This document shows positions 6,073 through 11,249 of a DNA stretch of 11,249 nucleotides, piece by piece. The position numbers and the translations under genes were made by a program. The notes below the pieces were generated by a model. The model was not told where the DNA came from, did not search any database, and saw only the letters and a list, made by a program, of their open reading frames with translations. The stretch is from assembly GCA_019347785.1 (NCBI GenBank), contig JAHWKQ010000054.1:1-11249 (forward strand). Direction: 5' to 3'. Position 1 is the stretch's first letter; every line of letters begins with the position of its first letter. The stretch comes from Actinomycetota bacterium (GTDB taxonomy: Bacteria; Actinomycetota; Nitriliruptoria; Euzebyales; Egibacteraceae).

Positions 6073-7035
6073 TCATGCGCCGGGGACGCCGGCCCCGCCT
6101 CGTCGCATGCCGGCCGCCCGCCCCCGCAGCGCCGTGACCTCGGCCATCTTGCGCGTCGCCTCGTCGATCATCTCGTCGCCGAACATGGCAGCGCCGGCAC
6201 GCTCGTTGTCGGTGGCCCGCCGGTAGGCGTCGAGGATGTCCTCGGCCCGGTCGTAGTCGTCCTGACGGGGCGAGAAGACCTCGTTGGCCACGCCGATCTG
6301 GCCCGGGTGCAGCACCCACTTGCCGTCGAACCCGAGGATCCGAGCGCGGCGCGCGACCTCCCGGTAGCCGTCGAGGTCGCGGATGCGCGCGTAGGGGCCG
6401 TCGATGGCCTGTAGGCCGAACGACCGGGCCGCGACGAGGATGCGCATGAGCACCCAGTGCCAGTGGTCGCCGGGATACTCCGGGACGGTCTCGCCCACGG
6501 TCAGCGACGGCATCCCCAGCGCGGCCGCCATGTCGCCGGGACCGAAGATCAGGGTCTCGAGTCGGTCCGAAGCCGCCGCGATCTCGTCGATCATCGTCAG
6601 TCCGGGGCCGTTCTCGATCTGTGCCTCGATGCCGATGCGGTGCTCCAGGCCCCTGGTCTGCTCGATCATCCGCAGCATGTGGTCGACGAACTCGACCTCC
6701 CCGGGTGCCTGCACCTTCGGGATCATCACGCAGTCCAGGTGCTCGCCGGCCGCCTCGGCGACCTCGAGCACGTCCCGGTAGGCCCAGCGGGTGTCGATCG
6801 CGTTGATGCGCACGACGACGGTCTTGTCGCCCCACTGCCCGGCCCGCAGGGCCTCGGCGACGTTGGCGCGCGCCTCCTCTTTCTCCCCGGGCGCCACCGA
6901 GTCCTCCAGGTCGAGGAAGACCTGGTCGGCGGCCAGTCCCGGAGCCTTGCCCAGCATCTTCGGCGAGCTCCCCGGGACCGCGAGGCAGGAGCGGCGCGGG
7001 CGGACCCGGGGTGGGCCCTCCAGGTGGTCGGTCAC
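6073..7035 (-). CDS. mcl1: L-malyl-CoA/beta-methylmalyl-CoA lyase (HpcH/HpaI family)
   Basis: This is a 320-residue HpcH/HpaI (CitE-like) CoA-ester lyase that splits methylmalyl-CoA into glyoxylate and propionyl-CoA (and malyl-CoA into glyoxylate and acetyl-CoA). Motifs in order are RRSCLAVPGSSPKML, VFLDLEDSVAP, RINAIDT with Arg76, GIEAQIENGPG with Glu141, and FGPGDMAAALG with Asp168. Glu141 and Asp168 are the expected Mg2+ ligands. WVLHPGQI follows in the C-terminal part. I chose GTG 7035 because GAAAGG lies about 8 bases upstream and the length fits characterised enzymes of about 320 residues. A GTG at 7062 would add nine residues with no ribosome site. The gene follows ilvD by 81 bases on the same strand, with a GC hairpin and a palindrome in between, so it may have its own promoter. 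It matches the pathway of mcd and the MaoC hydratase. Confidence 0.9.
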   Translation of the reverse strand: MTDHLEGPPRVRPRRSCLAVPGSSPKMLGKAPGLAADQVFLDLEDSVAPGEKEEARANVAEALRAGQWGDKTVVVRINAIDTRWAYRDVLEVAEAAGEHLDCVMIPKVQAPGEVEFVDHMLRMIEQTRGLEHRIGIEAQIENGPGLTMIDEIAAASDRLETLIFGPGDMAAALGMPSLTVGETVPEYPGDHWHWVLMRILVAARSFGLQAIDGPYARIRDLDGYREVARRARILGFDGKWVLHPGQIGVANEVFSPRQDDYDRAEDILDAYRRATDNERAGAAMFGDEMIDEATRKMAEVTALRGRAAGMRRGGAGVPGA

Positions 7036-7042
7036 GAAGGAG

Positions 7043-7056
7043 GCCTTTCGAAAGGC
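7043..7056. repeat. 14-bp perfect palindrome over the mcl1 ribosome site
   Basis: GCCTTTCGAAAGGC is its own reverse complement. It ends 7 bases before the mcl1 start codon (7035), and its AAAGG half is the best candidate ribosome site. It could be a repressor operator, or in mRNA a hairpin (GCCTT/AAGGC) that hides the ribosome site. Confidence 0.5.
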
Positions 7057-7088
7057 TTGCACAGGGCGGCGGGCAGCCTACCGCGCAC

Positions 7089-7107
7089 GCCCCGGCACCC
7101 CGGGGGC
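7089..7107 (-). terminator. GC hairpin after ilvD
   Basis: CCCCGG (7090-7095) pairs with CCGGGG (7100-7105) around a 4-nt loop, with one more G-C pair possible if a base is skipped. It begins 9 bases after the ilvD stop in the ilvD-mcl1 gap. It may terminate or attenuate transcription from ilvD into mcl1. No T-run follows. Confidence 0.4.
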
Positions 7108-7116
7108 CGGGCTCGG

Positions 7117-8796
7117 TCAGCCGGTGACGGCGCCGCGCTCGGCACCGGACACGAGCGTGGCGTACTTGGCCAGGACCCCGGTGGTGTAGCGGGGCTCGGG
7201 GTGCTTCAACGCGGCCCGGCGGCGCTCCAGCTCGGCCGCGTCGACGTCAAGGTCAAGGCGCCGGGCGGGCACGTCCAGCACGACGCGGTCGCCGTCGGAC
7301 ACCAGCGCGATGGGACCGCCCTCCACGGCCTCGGGGGCGATGTGGGCCACGGACAGACCGTGGGTGGCGCCCGAGAAGCGCCCGTCCGTGACGAGCGCCA
7401 CGTCCGCGCCGTGGCCCACGCCCTTGACGGCCGCAGTGACAGCCAGCATCTCGCGCATGCCCGGCCCTCCCCGTGGGCCCTCGTAGCGGATCACGATGAC
7501 GTCGCCGGCCACGAGCCGGCGGTCGAGGGTGTAGTCCAGCGCCTCCTGCTCCGAGTCGAACACCCGCGCCGTGCCCTCGAAGCGCTCGTCGTCCAGCCCG
7601 GCGATCTTGACGATCGCCCCGCCCGGCGCCAGGGAGCCGGACAGCACGGCCAGCCCGCCGTCGACGTGCAGCGGGTCGTCGACGCCGCGGATGATCCGCC
7701 CGTCCGGCCGGGCCGGCGGCCCGGCCGTCGCAAGGTCGGCCAGGTTCTGCTCGACCGTGCGGCCGGTCACGGTCAACGCGTCGCCGTGCAGCAGCCCCGC
7801 GTCCAGCAGGGCCCTCATGACCGTGGGGACGCCCCCGGCCTCGTCGATGCTGGTCATGACGAAGCGACCGTGCGGGCGTGAGTCGACGATGTGTGGCACG
7901 CGGCGCCCGATCCTGTCGAAGTCGTCCAGCGACAGGTCGACGCGCGCCTCGTGCGCGATCGCGAGCAGGTGCAGGACCGCGTTGGTGGAGCCGCCGACGG
8001 CCATCACCACCGCGATCGCGTTCTCCAGCGCCGCGCGGGTGATGATGCGCCGGGGCCGCAGGTCCGCCTCCAGCAGGCCCAGCAGTGCCTGTCCGCTGCG
8101 GTGGGCGACGGTCTCGCGGCGGGGGTCGACGGCCGCCGGGGAAGCCGAGCCGGGCAGGGACATCCCCATCGCCTCGGCGGCGCAGGCCATCGTGTTGGCC
8201 GTGTACATCCCGGCGCACGAGCCCTCGCCCGGGCACGCGCGGGACTCGATGTCGTGCAGCTCCTCGTCGTCGATCGTCCCCGCGGCCCGGGCCCCGACCG
8301 CCTCGAAGACGTCCTTGATGTCGATCTCGGCCCCGGCGCGGTGGCCGGGCAGGATGGTGCCCCCGTAGACGAACACGGACGCGAGGTCCAGGCGGGCGGC
8401 CGCCATGAGCATCCCGGGCAGGGACTTGTCGCAGCCGGCCAGGGTGACCATGCCGTCGAAGCGCTCGGCGTGCATGACCGTCTCCACCGAGTCGGCGATC
8501 ACCTCGCGGGACACCAGCGACGCGCGCATGCCCTCGTGGCCCATGGAGATGCCGTCGGACACGGCGATCGTCGTGAACTCGAGCGGGAAGCCGCCGGCGG
8601 CCCGCACGCCCTCCTTGGCCGCCTCCGCCAGCCGCTTGAGGGGCAGGTTGCACGGCGTCACCTCGTTCCACGAGCTGGCGACGCCCACCTGCGGCTTGTC
8701 GAAGTCCCCGTCGGTCATGCCGACGGCGCGCAGCATGGCCCGCGCGGGAGCGCGCCGGTATCCGTCGGTGACGTCAGTGCTGCGCGGACGCCTCAT
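7117..8796 (-). CDS. ilvD: Dihydroxy-acid dehydratase
   Basis: This 559-residue enzyme of valine, isoleucine, leucine and pantothenate synthesis dehydrates 2,3-dihydroxy-3-methyl acids to 2-keto acids. The conserved cluster cysteines are Cys49 (TPCNLPL), Cys122 (AGCDKSLPG) and Cys194 (GEGSCAGMYTANTM). IAVSDGISMGHEGMR, VGGSTNAVLH and VTDGRFSGATHG are also typical. The length fits the shorter IlvD form seen in actinobacteria. ATG 8796 is chosen because AGGAGG lies only four bases upstream; the frame extends to 8823 without a better site. It is the first gene of a possible ilvD-mcl1-GGDEF series on the minus strand, with a hairpin and a palindrome after ilvD that may separate them. Its upstream region has strong dyad symmetry (8831-8936). 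No other branched-chain amino-acid genes are nearby. Confidence 0.97.
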   Translation of the reverse strand: MRRPRSTDVTDGYRRAPARAMLRAVGMTDGDFDKPQVGVASSWNEVTPCNLPLKRLAEAAKEGVRAAGGFPLEFTTIAVSDGISMGHEGMRASLVSREVIADSVETVMHAERFDGMVTLAGCDKSLPGMLMAAARLDLASVFVYGGTILPGHRAGAEIDIKDVFEAVGARAAGTIDDEELHDIESRACPGEGSCAGMYTANTMACAAEAMGMSLPGSASPAAVDPRRETVAHRSGQALLGLLEADLRPRRIITRAALENAIAVVMAVGGSTNAVLHLLAIAHEARVDLSLDDFDRIGRRVPHIVDSRPHGRFVMTSIDEAGGVPTVMRALLDAGLLHGDALTVTGRTVEQNLADLATAGPPARPDGRIIRGVDDPLHVDGGLAVLSGSLAPGGAIVKIAGLDDERFEGTARVFDSEQEALDYTLDRRLVAGDVIVIRYEGPRGGPGMREMLAVTAAVKGVGHGADVALVTDGRFSGATHGLSVAHIAPEAVEGGPIALVSDGDRVVLDVPARRLDLDVDAAELERRRAALKHPEPRYTTGVLAKYATLVSGAERGAVTG

Positions 8797-8830
8797 GATT
8801 CCTCCTGCTCGCGGGGCCGTCATTCAACAC

Positions 8831-8853
8831 CACCGGCGGGTGCCCCGGCGGTG
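8831..8853 (-). promoter_or_regulatory. Hairpin in the ilvD leader, with an alternative partner
   Basis: CACCGGCGGG (8831-8840) pairs with CCCGGCGGTG (8844-8853) with one mismatch and a 3-nt loop. The left arm's GGCGGGT (8835-8841) can instead pair with ACCCGCC (8854-8860). In the ilvD transcript these would be mutually exclusive structures about 35-65 nt before the start codon. Attenuation is possible, but no leader peptide rich in Ile, Val or Leu is seen. Confidence 0.35.
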
Positions 8854-8878
8854 ACCCGCCGCCTGGTCCGCCGCTTCA

Positions 8879-8936
8879 CAACCGAGGTTGAACCCTCCGC
8901 GACACATGTGTCGTGAAGAGTTCATACTCGGGGTTG
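8879..8936. promoter_or_regulatory. Nested dyad between divergent genes, candidate operator
   Basis: The centre is a perfect 14-bp palindrome, CGACACATGTGTCG (8900-8913). It is flanked by CAACCGAGGTTGAAC (8879-8893) and an imperfect inverted copy at 8920-8936 (GTTCATACTCGGGGTTG). The left flank is itself a dyad (CAACC-GA-GGTTG). CTTCAC (8874-8879) also matches GTGAAG (8913-8918) in inverse. This density of symmetry in a 192-bp divergent gap suggests binding of a dimeric regulator acting on ilvD, the CDP-alcohol phosphatidyltransferase gene, or both. I cannot name the regulator. Confidence 0.55.
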
Positions 8937-8975
8937 CCAAGGGCGCGAAACGATCGCGAGGCGCCACCGGCGGCG

Positions 8976-8981
8976 TACGAT
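8976..8981 (+). promoter_or_regulatory. -10 box of a probable leaderless promoter
   Basis: TACGAT fits the actinobacterial TANNNT -10 pattern and is followed by 7 bases and then ATG 8989. That spacing puts the transcription start at or next to the start codon. The gene has no Shine-Dalgarno sequence, which agrees with a leaderless mRNA. No good -35 hexamer is visible. Confidence 0.5.
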
Positions 8982-8988
8982 CGCCGCC

Positions 8989-9747
8989 ATGACGGCCGTG
9001 CTGGGGGCGGGGCTGGTGCTGGCCGGGGGCGGGCTCGTGGCGCTGTCGTTCGCCACCGCCGTCCCGCCGTCGTCACCGGTGCCCGACCTGGCGGGCTACC
9101 TCGTGCGCTGGCGGCGACTGCACGGCGGGTACGACCCGCGCGCGAACCCCTGGCTGTGGGGATGGCTGGCGATGTCCTACCGGATCGCCCGCCCCCTGGC
9201 GCGCCGCGGGGTGCGTCCCGACGTGCTCACCCTGTGGACCGTCTGGCTCGCCCTGGCCGTGCTCGTGCCGGCCGCCGCCGGTGGCCGCTGGCAGATCCTG
9301 GCCGGGTGGCTGCTCGTGGCCAGCGGGCTCGGCGACACCCTCGACGGCTGCGTCGCCGCGCTGACCAACCGGGCGACGCGGTGGGGCTACGTGCTGGACT
9401 CGCTGGTCGACCGGGTCAACGACGTGGTGTACCTGCTCGCCGTGGTGGTGGTCGGCGGCGCAGGAGTGCTGGCGCTCGTCGCCGGTGTGTGCCTCGGTCT
9501 GCTGGAGTACCTGCGCGCTCGGGCCGCCAACGTCGGGATGGGGGACGTGGGGGTGGTCACCGTGGGCGAGCGGGCCACACGCGTCATCCTGTGCGCCGCC
9601 GCGATCGGTCTCGGTGGTGTTTTCACCCGGGCCGCCCCGCTGGTGGCCAGCGGCGGCCTGGCGGCGCTGGCCGTGGCCAGCGCGGCGGGCCTGGCTCAGC
9701 TCGGGGTGGCGGTCCACCGCGGGCTCGGCGCCGGGCGCCGGTACTGA
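8989..9747 (+). CDS. CDP-alcohol phosphatidyltransferase family membrane protein
   Basis: This 252-residue integral membrane protein has a first hydrophobic segment at about 5-25, then a soluble Arg/Trp-rich stretch (about 30-75). Five or so further hydrophobic segments follow, between residues 79 and 241. Around the second and third, the family signature is present as Asp116-x2-Asp119-Gly120-x2-Ala-x9-Gly133-x3-Asp137-x3-Asp141. Such enzymes transfer a phosphoalcohol from a CDP-activated lipid or alcohol at the membrane. All four acidic residues are kept, but the usual Arg of the A-R pair is Ala124. The substrate cannot be predicted. The ATG start is supported by the leaderless-type -10 box at 8976-8981. 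The gene converges on a phytoene-desaturase-like gene 31 bases away. Confidence 0.85.
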   Translation: MTAVLGAGLVLAGGGLVALSFATAVPPSSPVPDLAGYLVRWRRLHGGYDPRANPWLWGWLAMSYRIARPLARRGVRPDVLTLWTVWLALAVLVPAAAGGRWQILAGWLLVASGLGDTLDGCVAALTNRATRWGYVLDSLVDRVNDVVYLLAVVVVGGAGVLALVAGVCLGLLEYLRARAANVGMGDVGVVTVGERATRVILCAAAIGLGGVFTRAAPLVASGGLAALAVASAAGLAQLGVAVHRGLGAGRRY

Positions 9748-9777
9748 CCGGTCGCCGGGACTGACCGGGCCCCGGTC
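9743..9777. terminator. Repeat and inverted repeat between convergent genes
   Basis: GACCGGG (9763-9769) and CCCGGTC (9771-9777) form a near-perfect palindrome, and GACCGGTC (9746-9753) is another. ACTGACCGG occurs twice (9743-9751 and 9760-9768), the first copy holding the stop codon of the upstream gene. The 31-base gap lies between two convergent stops, so a bidirectional terminator is likely. Confidence 0.45.
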
Positions 9778-9778
9778 G

Positions 9779-11249
9779 TCAGGCCGGCCCGACCAGCTCA
9801 GCGACGATGCGCGCGGACAGCAGCACCAGCGGCAGGCCGCCGCCGGGATGCGACGAGCCGCCCACCAGGAACAGGCCCGGGACCGCCGAGCGGTTCCGGG
9901 GGCGCAGGAAAGCCGCGCGCGGGCCGTTGGAGGACGTGCCGTAGATGGCCCCTCCGACCGAGCGGGTGCGCCGCTGCAGGTCCGCGGGCGTGACGACGTG
10001 GCGCAGCACCACCCGGTCGCGCACGTCCAGGCCGCGGTCGGCCAGCAGGCGCAGCAGCCGGTCGGCGTAGGGGCCGGCCACCCCCGGCGCGTCCCAGTCG
10101 ACCGTCCCGCCCTGCCCCTGGCGCGGCGCGTTGGCCAGCACGAACCAGGCCTCGTGACCGTCCGGCGCGGCGGCGGGGTCGGACGGCGCGGCGACGTACA
10201 GGGTCGGGTCGGGCACCGGGCGGGGGTGCCGGCCGAACAGGGCGTCAAACTCGGCGTCGTAGTCGGCTGGGAACAGCACGGTGTGGTGGGCCATGTCGTC
10301 GCTGCGCCCGCGCAGCCCCAGCAGCAGCGCGAAGCCCGACAGCGAGCGCGGCGCGCGGCGCAGCCGGCGCATCGCCGCGGGCCGCGGCAGCAGGTCGCCG
10401 TACAGGTGCGCCGCGTCGGTGTTGGCCACGACGACGTCGGCTCGCAGACGCTCGCCGTCCGCCAGCACCACCCCGTCGGCGCGGCCGCCGGCGAGGCGCA
10501 CACTCACCACGTCGGCGCCGGTGCGAACCGTGGCGCCGCGCTCGGTGGCCCTGGCCGCCAGGGCGTCGGCGAGGCGGCGCAACCCGCCGCGCACGTACCA
10601 CGCGCCGTAGGCCTGCTCGACGTACGGGACCACCGCCAGGGCCGCCGGCGCCCGGCGCGGGTCCGAGCCCGAGTAAGTGGCGTAGCGGTCCAGCAGCATG
10701 CGCAGGCGGGGGTCGCGCAGGTATGACACGCCCAGCCCCCGCAGGGTGCGCAGCGGCGCGACCGCGGCCAGGTCACGGACCCGCCGGGCGTGGCGCAGCA
10801 GCGTCCACGGGCCGTCCAGGGCGGTCTGAAGGAACGCCACCCGGACAGCCTCGAACATCCCCGCCGCCCGTCCGAGCAGGCGCAGCCAGTCGGCTCCGCT
10901 GCCCTCCCCCAGCGCGCGATCCAGCTCGGCGACCATCGTCGGGGCGTCCGCGGACGCGTCCAGGCGGGTGCCGTCGGGGAAGCGGTAGCGGGTGATCGGC
11001 TCGACGCGCTGCAGCTCGATCACGGTGTCCAGCGGGGCGCCCGTGTCGGCGAACAGGGCCGATAGCACCTGGGGCATCGTCAGCAGGGACGGCCCGGTGT
11101 CGAAGCGGAAGCCGTCACGGCGGTACTCGCCGAGCTTGCCGCCCACCTGCCGCGCCTGCTCGCAGACGGTGACAGCGTGGCCGGCGGCCGCCAGCCGGGC
11201 CGCCGCGGCCAGGCCGCCGACGCCCGCCCCGACGACGACCACGTCAGCC
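9779..11249 (-). CDS. Phytoene desaturase (CrtI/CrtD)-family FAD-dependent oxidoreductase, N-terminus off the edge
   Basis: The coding frame reaches the right edge with Ala-Asp-Val before VVVGAGVGG, so only a few N-terminal residues are missing; about 489 residues are seen. The N-terminal FAD-binding motif is GAGVGGLAAAARLAAAGHAV, followed by QVGGKLGEYRRDGFRFDTGP, the usual substrate-entry strand of carotenoid desaturases. The C-terminus reads GLFLVGGSSHPGGGLPLVLLSAR, the second FAD contact. The HPGGGLP form is closer to CrtD/CrtN-type carotenoid or apocarotenoid oxidoreductases than to classical bacterial phytoene desaturase as I recall them, so the substrate is open. The protein oxidises or desaturates isoprenoid chains at the membrane. 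No phytoene synthase or other carotenoid gene is seen inside the window; neighbours to the right are not visible. Confidence 0.85.
   Translation of the reverse strand, partial: ADVVVVGAGVGGLAAAARLAAAGHAVTVCEQARQVGGKLGEYRRDGFRFDTGPSLLTMPQVLSALFADTGAPLDTVIELQRVEPITRYRFPDGTRLDASADAPTMVAELDRALGEGSGADWLRLLGRAAGMFEAVRVAFLQTALDGPWTLLRHARRVRDLAAVAPLRTLRGLGVSYLRDPRLRMLLDRYATYSGSDPRRAPAALAVVPYVEQAYGAWYVRGGLRRLADALAARATERGATVRTGADVVSVRLAGGRADGVVLADGERLRADVVVANTDAAHLYGDLLPRPAAMRRLRRAPRSLSGFALLLGLRGRSDDMAHHTVLFPADYDAEFDALFGRHPRPVPDPTLYVAAPSDPAAAPDGHEAWFVLANAPRQGQGGTVDWDAPGVAGPYADRLLRLLADRGLDVRDRVVLRHVVTPADLQRRTRSVGGAIYGTSSNGPRAAFLRPRNRSAVPGLFLVGGSSHPGGGLPLVLLSARIVAELVGPA

Noticed and set aside
8824..8925. 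33-codon minus-strand reading frame upstream of ilvD, considered as an attenuation leader peptide
   Set aside because: The peptide (starting MNSSRHMC) is not rich in Ile, Val or Leu and has no ribosome site. The frame overlaps the dyad region, which explains the sequence better.
1..11249. Mobile elements, CRISPR arrays, toxin-antitoxin or phage-defence genes
   Set aside because: No terminal inverted repeats, transposase motifs, spaced direct repeats or defence domains were seen. The genes are metabolic and compositionally uniform by eye.

Overview
The window is very GC-rich (my estimate by eye is above 70% G+C). Most starts are GTG or ATG behind GGAGG-type ribosome sites, one promoter looks leaderless, and one gene belongs to the mycothiol-dependent isomerase family. 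Together these point to a chromosomal region of a high-GC actinobacterium. I see no insertion sequence, integrase, CRISPR array or phage gene. All genes look intact except the two cut by the window edges.

Layout. (1) Bases 1-91 are the tail of a SpoU/TrmH-type RNA methyltransferase, followed by a strong hairpin and a minus-strand tRNA-Thr(UGU). (2) Bases 295-2015 (+) hold a SAM-I (S-box) riboswitch leader, a zinc-ribbon threonine-synthase-like PLP enzyme, and an overlapping ThiS/MoaD-type sulfur-carrier protein ending in Gly-Gly. (3) Bases 2063-7035 contain three genes that fit the ethylmalonyl-CoA pathway: a MaoC-type hydratase (probable mesaconyl-CoA hydratase, -), methylsuccinyl-CoA dehydrogenase (mcd, +), and the malyl-/methylmalyl-CoA lyase (mcl1, -). 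A DinB/maleylpyruvate-isomerase-fold gene and a membrane GGDEF diguanylate cyclase lie among them. (4) Dihydroxy-acid dehydratase (ilvD, -) lies upstream of mcl1 on the same strand. (5) A CDP-alcohol phosphatidyltransferase-family membrane protein (+) converges on a phytoene-desaturase-family FAD oxidoreductase (-) that runs off the right edge.

How the genes fit together. The ethylmalonyl-CoA genes would oxidise methylsuccinyl-CoA to mesaconyl-CoA, hydrate it to methylmalyl-CoA and cleave that to glyoxylate and propionyl-CoA. This allows acetyl-CoA assimilation without isocitrate lyase. The earlier steps (ccr, ecm, epi) are not in the window.

The most interesting unit is the SAM-riboswitch-controlled pair. 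A riboswitch that normally shuts genes off when SAM is plentiful makes little sense for threonine production. It makes good sense for methionine or homocysteine synthesis, and the partner gene is a sulfur carrier. I infer that the 'threonine synthase' may use O-phosphohomoserine plus a protein thiocarboxylate to make homocysteine, by analogy with the CysM/CysO route to cysteine. This is a hypothesis; the sequence supports the parts but not the reaction.
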